Part shown: positions 43,926 to 54,345 of the stretch, piece by piece | Numbering within the stretch: the stretch's first letter is position 1 | Layout: each line of letters opens with the position of its first letter | Assembly (NCBI RefSeq): GCF_902806685.2 | Contig: NC_048546.1 | Location: forward strand, 11,984,534-12,048,533 | DNA: 64,000 nucleotides | Source: Maniola hyperantus | Taxonomy: Eukaryota; Arthropoda; Insecta; Lepidoptera; Nymphalidae | Reading direction: 5' to 3' | Notes under the pieces: model-generated | What the model saw: the letters and a program-made list of their open reading frames with translations, nothing else | Told to the model about the DNA's origin: nothing | The model's database searches: none | Translations under genes and position numbers: made by a program

Positions 43926-44110
43926 TTTAGGTTTTTAAAAATCCCGTGGAAACTTGTTGTTTTTCCGGGATAAAAAGTAGCCTATGTCACTTTCCAGATC
44001 TTTTACTATACCCATGCAAAAAATCACGTCGATCTGTGGCTGTGTTACAACGTGATTGAAGGACAAACCAATAAACCAACAAACAAACACACTTTCGCAT
44101 TTATAATGGC
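43926..44110 (+). repeat. Family-C repeat
   Basis: 'ggtttttaaaaatcccgtgg' to 'acacactttcgcatttataa'; the left terminus is missing. Confidence 0.88.
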
Positions 44111-44499
44111 GGGTAGTGATAAAATTTACAATACTTACCAAAAAATATATATCTGGGCTGGTAAACGTTATAATCAGTACTCGTCTGTGTTTATATTTCT
44201 TAATCTTTCCGTAATTTAGGTCGTTGCGTTTTATAAGAGCACACAAAGATAAAACGAAATAAGTAGGTAGGTAGGTACGCGAACTTTTTTTATGTATCAA
44301 CTCAAATATGCAAATCAAATTATCTTGATGGTTAGTAAACTTTAAATAAAAGGCTGTTCGACTGAAATAACAATCTTGCGTTGTACGGGATCGTGTAGCG
44401 GTACTGCAACTGTTCATTTACAGCCGAAATTAGTAATCAATCTATCTGTAAACTGTCGATAAGTTTCTTAGCAAAGTTGTTATTGGTCCAAATATCTTC

Positions 44500-44874
44500 T
44501 TCTATATATATAAAAGGAAAAGGTGACTGACTGACTGACTGATCTATCAACGCACAGCTCAAACTACTGGACGGATCGCGCTGAAATTCAGCATGCAGAT
44601 AGCTATTAGGTATTATGACGTAGGCGTCCGCTAAGAAAGGATTTTTCAAAATTCAACCCCTAAAGGGGTAAAATAGGGTTTTGAAGTTTGTATGAAAGTC
44701 TGTCAGTTTTGAAGTCAGAATCGCGAAATTTGTAGTTAATATTTTTGAAATTAGCAGTATGACATATTTTATTAAGCTCATGTTAAAATCTCATTGTTAA
44801 AGATCAACCCTAAAATGGGGGTTTAAAATTTGTTTGGGAACTCCACGCGGACGAAGTCGCGGGCATAAGCTAGT
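44500..44874 (-). repeat. Family-B long variant
   Basis: 'tatataaaaggaaaaggtga' to 'aagtcgcgggcataagctag', with an extra 150-bp middle ('gtatgaaagtctgtcagttt') also seen in the element at 61985-62440. Confidence 0.85.
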
Positions 44875-45241
44875 AACAAATAAAATCAAATCAAATAATT
44901 ATTTATTCAAAATAAGTAATAAATTATACTTTTTGATTGTCGGTTGTTGGATTTGTAAGATATAGGTAGTGGTGATAATTTTTACGTGAACTTAAAACTA
45001 AAGCTACGAACGATTATCTACACCACTGATGTAGGAAAAATGTACCCCCTACACTACACTATCCACACGAATAGTATAAAGAGCTAAAGTCGGGTAAAGT
45101 CAAATTAAATCAAGACAAGATACCTAATTATTCTTATTCAACAAACACTGCAAGTTTGTAAATCACAATAATGTGTCAATAGCTGTGGTCAATAGAGACC
45201 GTTTCAAGTGGGATTTTAGATAACAAAAAACGATGTATGGG

Positions 45242-45387
45242 CAGTGGCGTGCACAAGGTTAGAAGCCAGGGTAGGCATTAGTTGGGTAGGAACCTGTTTA
45301 CTGGCAGGTCATAATGAAAAATATGCATTGATCTATTACAACTTGGGTAAGCAGTGCATTTATGCCTCTATGACCTGCACGCCACTG
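45242..45387. mobile_element. 146-bp hAT-type MITE with 8-bp target duplication
   Basis: Terminal inverted repeats CAGTGGCGTGCA / TGCACGCCACTG are flanked by an exact 8-bp direct repeat TGTATGGG at 45234-45241 and 45388-45395. CAG..CTG ends and an 8-bp duplication are hallmarks of the hAT superfamily. The interior also contains an inverted 'caggtcat/atgacctg' pair. No ORF, so non-autonomous. Confidence 0.9.
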
Positions 45388-45711
45388 TGTATGGGAATGG
45401 GAATGTCCTATTCGTTGTGGGATTTTCTACGTCTACACTGATATTATAAAGAGGTAAAGTAAGTTTGGGGGTAATCTTTGAAACCAATGATCCTATTCTG
45501 AAAATTCGTTCACTAATAGATAACAACATTATCTTTGAGTGCTATAAGTTATAAGTTATAACTAATATTTTATAATTTTATATTTTATAATTTCTAAGCA
45601 AACTAATGAAAACCATAATGCAGTGAATTTGTATATTATATAGTAATAATTGTGTAGAAGTTGTTAGTGTAAACAAATAAATTAAAAAAAACCTAATAAA
45701 AATAACAAGAG

Positions 45712-45822
45712 CCCCCGTGCTAAACTGCTAACCCGATGCGGGATAGCGCGGGTGACGTGCGGGTGTGCGGGGCATCCCCATACCTCATACCCCGATTGCG
45801 ATCTCAACCTGTCGCGTACTAT
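45712..45822. repeat. GC-rich repeat, single arm copy
   Basis: 'gcgcgggtgacgtgcgggtg' and 'cataccccgattgcgatctc', 'cctgtcgcgtactata' match the right arm of 19181-19330. Confidence 0.65.
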
Positions 45823-46020
45823 ACTCGTGTGTACACAATTAATTAAAAGTTGACCACAAACCACGAAGGTCGTTATAATTCAGTAATGATATTGTGCTGC
45901 GTTAATCCTCAGGTGGAAACAAAATGTAGACCACCGAAAAATCTGCACTGTAAAAATATGACTGCAAAAGAAATGGTGTAGCATTATTTCTATGATAGTG
46001 TGTTATCTATGTTTCTATGG

Positions 46021-46170
46021 GCTCTACGGGCAGCGGCACGCGCAGCTCGCTGTCTCAACCGTGACGCGTGCGCGAACTGACTCGCTTGAAAAAGGACCCC
46101 GGATGGGTTCGAAACTAGTTCGAAACTAGTAGAAACTAAACACTCACGATAGTTTAAACGCTAAAGTAGC
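46021..46170. repeat. Copy of the 8288-8575 foldback core
   Basis: 'gtgacgcgtgcgcgaactga', 'aaaggaccccggatgggttc' and 'actcacgatagtttaaacgc' correspond to 8430-8460 and 8545-8565. One terminal arm is missing. Confidence 0.6.
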
Positions 46171-46246
46171 ATTTCTACTCTATCACTAAAATAATGAAAA
46201 CGGTAATGGCTGGAAACTTGATTTGTTTTAAGCTAAAACCTTCTTT

Positions 46247-46578
46247 TTAGGGTTCCGTACCTCAAAAGGAAAAACGGAACCCCTATAGTATAGGGGTATA
46301 TATCACTTTGTTGTCTGTCTGTCTGTCAAGAAACCTACAGGGTACTTCCCGTTGACTTAGAATCATGAAATTTGGCAGGTAGGTAGGTCTTATAGCAGAC
46401 ATAAGGGGAAAATCTGAAAACCGTGAATTTAGGGTTACATCACACAAAAAAAAAAAAAATTGTGGTCATGACTTAATAAGTAGTATTTTCAATTTTCGAA
46501 GTAAGATAACTATCAAGTGGTGGTATCATATAAAAGGTCTTCACATAAAACAGATTTATATTTTGGCCGGTTTTTTTA
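46247..46578 (-). repeat. Family-A repeat with internal deletion
   Basis: 'tagggttccgtacctcaaaa' to 'attttggccggttttttt'; the segment between 'cagatt' and 'ggccgg' is deleted. Contains an A13 tract. Confidence 0.88.
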
Positions 46579-47135
46579 ATATGAATTTCAACAATATGGT
46601 AATATATAGCTATTTTAGTTTTCCTTAGTTTACATAAAAGGTGAAAGAGAAGCAACTGGCTGAAATGCGTACTGTACTCGGCCCATGGGACCTTGTTACC
46701 GCGATCACCATGAAAATCATGCTACGAGTGAAACACCTAACTCCAAGACACCTATTGTAAGACCAGAATCTCATGGCAAATAGGCATAGGCAAATTTTCG
46801 GCATAATCACGAAATTTATGCATTTAAAAAAACCAAATAATTTTCACTATGACAATGATACATTTAATATTCACAGAGTGCAGTGTTGCTAACTTTGGAA
46901 TTTCATTTCCGTATTTTTCATGAGATTCTGGTCTACCCATAGCATCGGACGAATCGTGTCGCTTAGGCGTTTCTCCGAGGAGGTTTCTGCGATTTGTTCA
47001 TCTTTCAAGTAAATTAAGGAAAACTAAAGTATAGGTACGAAGCTTACTTTCTGAATCATCAAGTAAAATTACCAAATATCAAAATGTTAATAACATATTA
47101 TTATCTTTATTTAGGTAAAAAAGAAGCGGTGATAT

Positions 47136-47328
47136 CACCGAGGACGTGATAACCTAGTGGTTAAGAGTTCGGTCTTCTATTTAGGGGATCCTGGGTTCAA
47201 TCCCGGGTACGCACCTCTAACTTTTCGAAGTTGGGTGCGTTTTATATCACTTGGTTTATAATGCTGGAGAAAAAGGTCCGTCGCTTACGAGGGAAGTGTG
47301 TTCAGATGATGTTGATAATGATGATTTA
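47136..47328 (+). repeat. SINE family D, clear pol III head
   Basis: A-box-like 'gataacctagtggttaagag' and B box 'gggttcaatcccgggt'. The body is shortened, with a (GATGATGTT)-like tail. Confidence 0.8.
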
Positions 47329-47539
47329 TAGGTATTTAATAAAAATGTAACCAATTCTTACTGGAAAAACTGAAGACAATTCTGTTTTCCTAAGTGTTTT
47401 CCTGTTGCTGAGTAGGTAATAATCCAAAGGTTTGTCCACATTTTTATTGGATATTTTTAGCGTTTAATATTTTTGTCACCGAAAAAATTTAAAATCTCTT
47501 AGTGAAACCATAGTCGCTTAGTATTTTGTCAATAAAACA

Positions 47540-47690
47540 ATATGATAGCCATATGTCCTTCCCCGGAATGCAAGCTATATTATTTGTATTAAATTTCGTC
47601 AAAATCGGTTGTACGGTTGAGCCGGAAAAGCTAGCAGACAGACAGACAGACACACTTTCGTATTTATAATATTAGTATGGCTGGATTACT
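47540..47690 (+). repeat. Family-C internal/3' fragment
   Basis: 'ccttccccggaatgcaagct', 'gtcaaaatcggttgtacggt', 'gctagcagacagacagacag', 'cacactttcgtatttataat'. A minus-strand terminus is at 48105-48147. Confidence 0.75.
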
Positions 47691-47807
47691 GGACAGATTT
47701 GACTGAAAGGAATGGAGATAGCTACTCTGACTTGACACGCTACTTTTTATCCTGGAATATCAAAGAGTTCCCGCTGGATTAATAAAACCTTTTTCACGGC
47801 CCACCGT

Positions 47808-47975
47808 TTACAGTGCGACAAGGCTCTCTTGGCACTTGAATGACATTGACAGGGGGGCGCTGTTTGAGAACATAGGCTTAGAATATTCAAACAAGAACAA
47901 AGGGACACTTGACTGCAACGTTAGTTCTGATTTTCGCCACGCGCCAAGATAGCCTTGTTTGCACTGTAACTAATT
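47808..47975. mobile_element. MITE-like element, cagtgcgacaaggc termini
   Basis: 'tacagtgcgacaaggctctc' and 'gatagccttgtttgcactgta' are inverted ends; related to 14915-15050. The interior has '(t)gacaggggggcgctgttt'. Confidence 0.7.
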
Positions 47976-48305
47976 TTGACAAAGTTTATATCCCGAGATA
48001 TAGACATAGAAATTTATTTATTCATTTATTTATTATTCTGGATATGGACTTTGGTTACGTACTATCATGCAAAACCAAACAGATATTAATTTGAATTTTT
48101 AGTTAAACCTAAATCCACACGGATGAAGTCGCGAGCATCATCTAGTAAATTATATTTTAAAATCTAGTGGTTTGAAATTGGAACCTATTATTTAATTAGT
48201 CATGTTTATGGTTTTACATGGGGCCGCTAAATGTGGAGGAATCTTTATAAAGGCACGCACCAGAATAGTGCAAAGACTCTTACCTACTTATAGTACCTAT
48301 CTATT

Positions 48306-48333
48306 CGTCATGTATATCAGCTCCTATATAAAG
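48306..48333 (+). promoter_or_regulatory. Promoter of small paralogue 3: CGTCA + TATA box
   Basis: CGTCA at 48306-48310 (ttcgtcatg) and TATATAAAG at 48325-48333, 14 bp apart. Same order and orientation as in paralogues 1 and 2. The leader would be about 270 nt. Confidence 0.65.
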
Positions 48334-48625
48334 AAGTGTAAGTGTTTATATGCCACCATTAAATTACGCACCCTTAACGTAACAATAGCTCCGTTAGAAT
48401 AATTACCCTGTTATTACCGAATTTCGTCACAGTTTTTGGCTATTATTTAAGAATTTGTAATTTTGAAGTCGGGAGCTACAAATTGAAAATTTTAAATTTT
48501 TGCATAAAAAATAAAGGGTGGATAAATTGAAACAGACCCGACTTGGATATTCCGTGACATTTGAAGAATAGTTAGTTAGTGTCACACTCCTCAAAGCTTT
48601 AAAAGAAAGAGAAGGAAAAAATAAA

Positions 48626-48826
48626 ATGGATAAAGGGCATTTGATCCGATCTGCTACGCGTTACATCGCAGGAAGACAAGCGTTGCAAACGGTGTACTGG
48701 CGGCGTACGGCAGAAGATGGCAAAGTTCTGAAGACAACCAAAATGACCTTCTTTGGCAAACACGACGAGCCTAACAGTGTGGAAACCGCTGAAACTTTCG
48801 CGAAAATTCGGGAAAGATATTCTTAA
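48626..48826 (+). CDS. Small basic protein, paralogue 3 of 3, function unknown
   Basis: 66 residues, one shorter in the 30s loop (AEDGKVLKTTK). It keeps ATRYIAGR, QTVYWRR, KTTKMTFFGK and FAKIRERYS, while GKNEGPNKVD has diverged to GKHDEPNSVE. No cysteine, signal peptide or intron; ATG in 'aataaaATGG'. AATAAA at 49094-49099 gives a plausible end. The region between stop and signal is repeat-free apart from a (TAA)n/(TTA)n palindromic microsatellite at 48999-49032. It is the most diverged member yet the ORF is intact, which argues for selection. Function not recognised. Confidence 0.82.
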   Translation: MDKGHLIRSATRYIAGRQALQTVYWRRTAEDGKVLKTTKMTFFGKHDEPNSVETAETFAKIRERYS

Positions 48827-48998
48827 AGTTTTAACTTTATATTATAAGTAATCAAAACGTTCTATTTTGTGGCTGTGATAGGTTACCTACCTAGGGTTCC
48901 TAAATACCTATTTATGTTTCGTTAGTTTTGAACTGTTAAATTAATATTATAAATCTCTAGATGAGCTAAGCTTATACAATTATCCACGTTACATAATA

Positions 48999-49032
48999 AT
49001 AATAATAATTAATAATTAATTATTATTATTAT
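48999..49032. repeat. Palindromic AAT/ATT microsatellite
   Basis: (taa)n followed by (tta)n, able to form a hairpin, inside the predicted 3' UTR of paralogue 3. Confidence 0.75.
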
Positions 49033-49139
49033 GTTTAGTTTATGATTATATTATATGAATTTGTTGTACCTAACCTGTAAATATTTTATCTTAAATAAAT
49101 AAATTATTTTTATTATTAATTGTATTTTAAAAAGTGAAG

Positions 49140-49820
49140 ACAAATTATTGGCATGCTTGGTGTACGCGACTACCTATTAGGTATATTAATATAGCTTTTA
49201 TCAATTTCTTTTTAATCAACTTTGTGGAAATGGCAGCCATTTCAATTTTCATTTCGACTAAACAAGGGTACTTGCATTTATTTAGCAATTTCTCATGATG
49301 TAGAAGTCCTACAGACCCAAAACTAGCTTTATTCGATAGCTAAAAATGTATCTAACAAATAAGTGTTACAAATATTGTCTAGTTTTGTCATATAGTAAAC
49401 CGAAAAAAACATTCCAATTATTATTTATAATTAGGTTATTTTTTTGTTTTTTAAGATTTTTGTGAAAACTAGGTCATTAACCTACCTGCTTGTTTTTTGA
49501 ATGTTTTGGATAGAAAAAGATATTTTCTAAAAATTAACACCAAAATGAAAGCTTTTGATCAAATAATTTAGGAGTTATGACAGTTTGAATTTGACCTTTT
49601 ATGAGCATCCTGTAATATGGACAGAAATAAAAAACGATATCAATCATTATATGGTTTTTAATTTAGCAGAAAACTACATAAAATAAAAAATAAAAAAAAT
49701 GTGTAATTTTCTGCTAAATTAAAAGCATAAAAATGAATCGCTAAATGTGTTGCTGATCGCAAATCTCGAGAACAGCTGAACCGATTTCGCTAATTCTTTT
49801 TTTATAATATTCCTTGAAGT
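49140..49820. other. Intergenic, nothing recognised
   Basis: Very AT-rich. A short inverted pair occurs at 49661-49676 (tttagcagaaaactac...) and 49707-49722 (ttttctgctaaattaaa). No ORF. Confidence 0.45.
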
Positions 49821-49824
49821 ACGA

Positions 49825-50036
49825 GGATATTAGCTTGCGAACTTGTCCGCGTGGACTACACAAATTTCAAACCCCTATTTGACCCCCTTAGGGGTGGAAT
49901 TTTCAAAATTCCTTTCTTTGCGGATGCCTACGTCATAACAGCTATCTGCATTCAACCCGATCCATCCAGTAGTTTGAGCTGTGTGTTGATAGATCAGTCA
50001 GTCAGTCAGTCACCTTTTCCTTTTATATATTTAGAT
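49825..50036 (+). repeat. Family-B repeat
   Basis: 'ttagcttgcgaacttgtccg' to 'gtcagtcaccttttcctttta'. Confidence 0.88.
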
Positions 50037-50224
50037 GTAATTTCTAAAGCCAACTTCATAAGAAGAAAAACTTACCTTAAACCACATGAACTTAATAGTA
50101 TTTTTGTAACGTAAGGAAACTGTAAAGTAATTAAATTGGAACGCACTCGCGTGAACGCATTGTGCTTAGTATTTAAATTTTTAGCCAACTGTTTTTGTAA
50201 TCAGTAGGTACAAAATAAATTAAT

Positions 50225-50690
50225 AGGGCTCCATCTTTACCCTTTGGGTACGGAACCCTAATAAAAAACCGGCCAAGTGCGAGTCAGGCTCGCGCAATGA
50301 GGGTTCCGTACTACAGTCGTATTTTTTCGACATTTTGCACGATAATTCAAAAACTATGATGCATAAAAATAAATAAAAATCTGTTTTAGAATGTACAGGT
50401 GAAGACCTTTCATATGATACCCCACTTGATATAGTCACTCACTTCGAAAGTTGAAAATACTAATTATTAGTTCATGACCATAATTTAATTTTTTTTGTGT
50501 GATCTAACCCTAAATTCACGGTTTTCAGATTTTTCCCCAAATGTCAGCTATAAGACCCACCTTCCTGCCAAATTTCATGATTCTAGGTCAACGGGAAGTA
50601 CCCTGTAGGTTTCTTGACAGACAGACAGACAGACAACAAAGTGATCCTATAAGGGTTCCGTTTTTCCTTTTGAGGTACGGAACCCTAAAA
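50225..50690 (+). repeat. Family-A repeat next to an A' end
   Basis: 50225-50262 is the A' terminus ('accctttgggtacggaaccc'). 50268-50690 is a full family-A copy from 'ccggccaagtgcgagtcagg' to 'gaggtacggaaccctaaaaa'. Confidence 0.88.
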
Positions 50691-51474
50691 AGGGAGACTT
50701 GTTTTTATTTACGACCGATAAACAAAACGGAAAATTACGTTTTTCGGATACACGCAAATTGTTATCACAACTTGAAATGACGAAAAAATCTATTAGCGGA
50801 CGGCCATTGACTAGTGATTTGATAACAAATGATAGTGATATAATAACAATTTGGCTGACGGAAAATAACAAAGTTATGACGGCATGACTCATACTTATCC
50901 ATTCGAAGATACCTTTTCTTATGAAGGCTCAGTAGGTCAAAACTGACAGATGTAGGTATAATTAAGTTAGTGTACCCGTTGCAGTATTGTTAGGTTGTAC
51001 GAAACCAGTATCTCTTTCTATAGGTCGATGTACAATATTTCCTGGGAGGTAAAGACCAATCACAATTATTTATATTCACAATTTAGCAAAATGAATTTGA
51101 TTTGATTTATTCAAGCATGCGACCATGCGGCTATGTCGCATTAAGTTGCTCTGGTGTAAACGAAGCTTTATACGCTTAGTTGGTCCACAGTTGGTTACAA
51201 GACCAAACTTCGTCCTGACCATGTTTGGCATGCTTCCCGTTTTGCTCCATTGTGCACTTTAAGTAGATATTAGGTATGTTATAACTTCCCAGTGCGGAAT
51301 TTCCTTCGAATTTCAACAAAGGGTTAAACAGAATGTAGATAACTAAACTTCCGCTATACCAGCAGCTCTTCCCGCCTGTCTAGTGTTTCCGAGAGGTTTG
51401 TATACTTATGTGCAACTTAGCACTTGATCAAAATAAAATTACATTTAAAAATATGGTTCCTACAAAGCTTTAAA

Positions 51475-51835
51475 TGGGTTCCGTTCCATGGGCACACACC
51501 TCTAACTGTACGTAGTAATGTGTGTTTCAAGCAATAAAATATCACTTGCTCTTAGGGCGTTTGTGCACTCATCCGTATTAGGTTCGTATCCGTGATTCTT
51601 CGAAGTGGCCGTCATACAAATACGTATTCGATTCGTTTTTTTTTTCACGGATCTGTATAATCACGGATTAGTGCACAAACGCCCTTACGGTGCAGTAAAA
51701 CATCGTGAGGAAACCTGCATACTTGAGAGTTCTCCATAATGTTCTCAAAGGCGTGTGAAGTCTGCCAATCCGCACTTGGCCAGCGCGGCGTGGCCTAAAA
51801 TAACGCTATGGCCAAAACCCTTTTGGCCCACGATA
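51475..51835 (+). repeat. SINE family D interrupted by a MITE
   Basis: 51475-51554 and 51685-51835 are contiguous SINE sequence ('aataaaatatcacttgctct|tacggtgcagtaaaacatcg') when compared with 9370-9440. Confidence 0.8.
51555..51684. mobile_element. 130-bp MITE with TTA target duplication
   Basis: TIRs gggcgtttgtgcact / agtgcacaaacgccc, flanked by TTA at 51552-51554 and 51685-51687. A three-base TTA/TAA-type duplication is typical of PIF/Harbinger elements. It also has inner inverted blocks (atccgta / tacagat-like, cggatac / gtatccg). Confidence 0.88.
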
Positions 51836-52234
51836 CGCGTTTTGTTTGTTTCAGTCTTTATATAGGTATTTGATGATATGGAGCGACGCGTGGCACGGAT
51901 TATTCATTTAATTAAAATTGATATTACGAGTGGTAGACCGACGAAATTTAAATAAATCTAGCTGAAATAATATCGTTATTCGGTAATACAGGTATCATTT
52001 AACTAGGAACTGACAATGTAGAGTAGGTCAAATGCATACCAATAAAATGTTAATCGTAATGCAATATCTCACTTGCGCTACCGTAAATTTTGCCAGAACT
52101 GAAATCATTTGCCGAATCCGGATAGTGGAGCCACACCATTATATACCTAATTATTTAACTTATCTTGAAGGTTCCAACTCCCAACGCACTTGAACTGTGT
52201 TAGGCGACCCGGCACGGAAAATATAGGTAGTTTA

Positions 52235-52545
52235 CTAGCCTTATTACAATTTTCGTCGTGATTGCTTTCCACTGGTGAAAGAATTTTCAAAATCGGTTTT
52301 GTAGTTTTAGAGATTACAACCTACAAACAAACTTACAAACTTTACCTTTTTATAACAGTATAGATATGAGTTTATATGGAGCAAAGTGTACTTGGGCGAC
52401 GCGTGACGCGGTAGGCAACTGCGCTTCGACATCGAATCTGACAAATCAACTGGTTGTAGACATTCTAAAGTTTTGTCCATAACGTAGACTAAGAAAGGAT
52501 TTACAGAAGTTCTACCCGAGCGAAGCCGGGGTGGATCAGCTAGTG
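52235..52545 (+). repeat. Family-C-like variant with internal insertion
   Basis: 'cactggtgaaagaattttca', 'tttacctttttataacagta' at 52268-52365 and 'ttctacccgagcgaagccgg', 'ggtggatcagctagtg' at 52508-52545; order differs from the usual copy. Confidence 0.55.
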
Positions 52546-52554
52546 TTCTAATAA

Positions 52555-52735
52555 GTAGATGTACAACATGGGGTTATTTAAAGAGAACCCAACAAATTCC
52601 TGAAAGGCTGCAACGCGAAAGCATTGGTGGTTCCTCTGATACTGCAAATGTTCATGGGCGGCGGTAATCACTTAACATCAGTGTAACAGGTGACCTGCCT
52701 GCTCGTTTGCTCGCCATTTTTATTTTTTAAAAGAA
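52555..52735 (-). repeat. Dispersed repeat H, inverted copy
   Basis: 'acaacatggggttatttaaa', 'gcaaatgttcatgggcggcg', 'acaggtgacctgcctgctcg' are the complement of 13960-14110. Confidence 0.75.
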
Positions 52736-53067
52736 GTTGAGTTAAACGAAGAGAATTTTATTAAGCTCACTATATTGTCTTGGAAGATTATGTTTATGAT
52801 GCTATTTTCCAGCAACAAAGGCGATAGCTCCGTGAGTTACTGGCCAAAACTGCAGTGATCCCGGACGTAAGAACCTTCTTAACTAACTATTCCTGACATT
52901 ATGGGTATATTTTGTAGCTTTACTGAATTTAAGTTTCCTCCAGGAAATTCATAAAATGCGATTGTTGTAAAATAGCAACACTTATTGTACGGATATAGGT
53001 TTTATAGTTACTAAAAACTCGCTATTGTTAAACGAGTCTCTACCACAGTTCACGACAATTACCTTTG

Positions 53068-53108
53068 TTACCTTATGTTATAACATAAAACCTTATGTTA
53101 TAACATGA
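53068..53108 (+). repeat. Short tandem duplication
   Basis: Two copies of ccttatgttataacat separated by 'aaaa'; each unit is itself partly palindromic. Confidence 0.75.
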
Positions 53109-53394
53109 AGCCTGAAAACATTACACTGCTTTTTGGGCAGTCGTAAGTATAAAATACCTACGTAGTGATGTTGGGTAGAATGTAAGTAGACTGCGCGGCG
53201 ACTGTACTGTCGCTTATCTCTGTTTACGTTATGGCTTATCTAGCTCTCAAAAACATATTATGGTACTTTCAGAACCAGGATTAGTTGTTTTATGCAAATT
53301 GTGAGGCGTATTATAAACCCATTAGGAGATATTATGAGATTGAAGGATTTAAATAGAAGACGCGGCGGCTACGACTAAGCTTGCCTAATCGCCT

Positions 53395-53650
53395 GCCAGA
53401 CATACTCGTACGGCACGGGTCTACTATCAGAATGTGAAGAGTTTAGGTTGTAGTCCACCACGCTGGCCGAGTGTGGATTGGCAGACTTCACACACCTGTG
53501 AGAAGATTATGGAGAATTCTTAGGCACATTAAGTTTCCTCTGCTGTAAACAACCTTTATTGTTAAAGCAAGTGATGTTCACTCACATAACTTCGAAAATT
53601 TTGAGGTTGCCCGGGGTATAACCCCAGATCCATCCAAATAGGCTAAGTCT
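53395..53650 (-). repeat. SINE family D, inverted copy
   Basis: 'gtgtggattggcagacttca', 'gagaagattatggagaattc', 'cataacttcgaaaattttga' and the B-box complement 'cggggtataacccc'. Confidence 0.75.
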
Positions 53651-54084
53651 TAACTGCTTTTTTCAGGGACAGAGCAGATAAAACTGCAAAATATTAATTC
53701 CTTATTCTATTCGAATGGAGTTGCTTTTTTTGAACTGAAATTATGCCCGACTCGATCTGATTAGTCGTTCAAATTGTGGCGGAGAAGGTCACTGGAAATG
53801 AACTGACTATACACAACACTCTCACTAGATGGCAGCACGGCTATCTTCCTCGAAAGTGAAAGTAGAACAAATATGAATCGCACTAACGGAGTTTTCTGAA
53901 ATCTGCACTATGTATAGAAGTTACAAGATACAACCGTTGGCCCAGCTGGCGCCCCAAGCACAACACCGCTCGGAGGAGGATCTTCCTTCTGTTACGGTCG
54001 AGTACACACTCACAGCTCCCGTACAAAATCAAATCAATTTATTTCATGTTGGTCATCTAGTCTCTTATACTGCGTCTGTGACTC

Positions 54085-54345
54085 TACTACCGGTTCGGAA
54101 TGAAGCTGAAAAGAGCCGGCCAGAAACTCAGCAGTTCTTTATTAATCGCTATTAGGTATTTTTTATTTAATAATTTACTCGCTCTTGCCTTAAATTTTGT
54201 TAGCCTAAATAAGTCTGTTTGTCTGGTAAGAGGATTCAGTCGTGGCTAGTCACTACTCTACCGGCAAAACCGTGCCGCCAAGAAATTACGATGCGATGCC
54301 GGGTATAAAACTGCCATAACCCTTCCAAGTTAGCAATAGCAACCC
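54085..54345 (+). repeat. Dispersed repeats J and I
   Basis: J: 'ccggttcggaatgaagctga', 'agccggccagaaactcagca' (54090-54140). I: 'accgtgccgccaagaaatta', 'ctgccataacccttccaagt' (54269-54330). Confidence 0.55.

Noticed and set aside
43935..44417. 160-residue minus-strand ORF
   Set aside because: Its C-terminal part is translated family-C repeat and the rest has no coding character.
47150..47215. Possible tRNA-like gene (gggttcaatcccgggt)
   Set aside because: It continues into the body of SINE family D, also seen at 9296, and lacks cloverleaf pairing.
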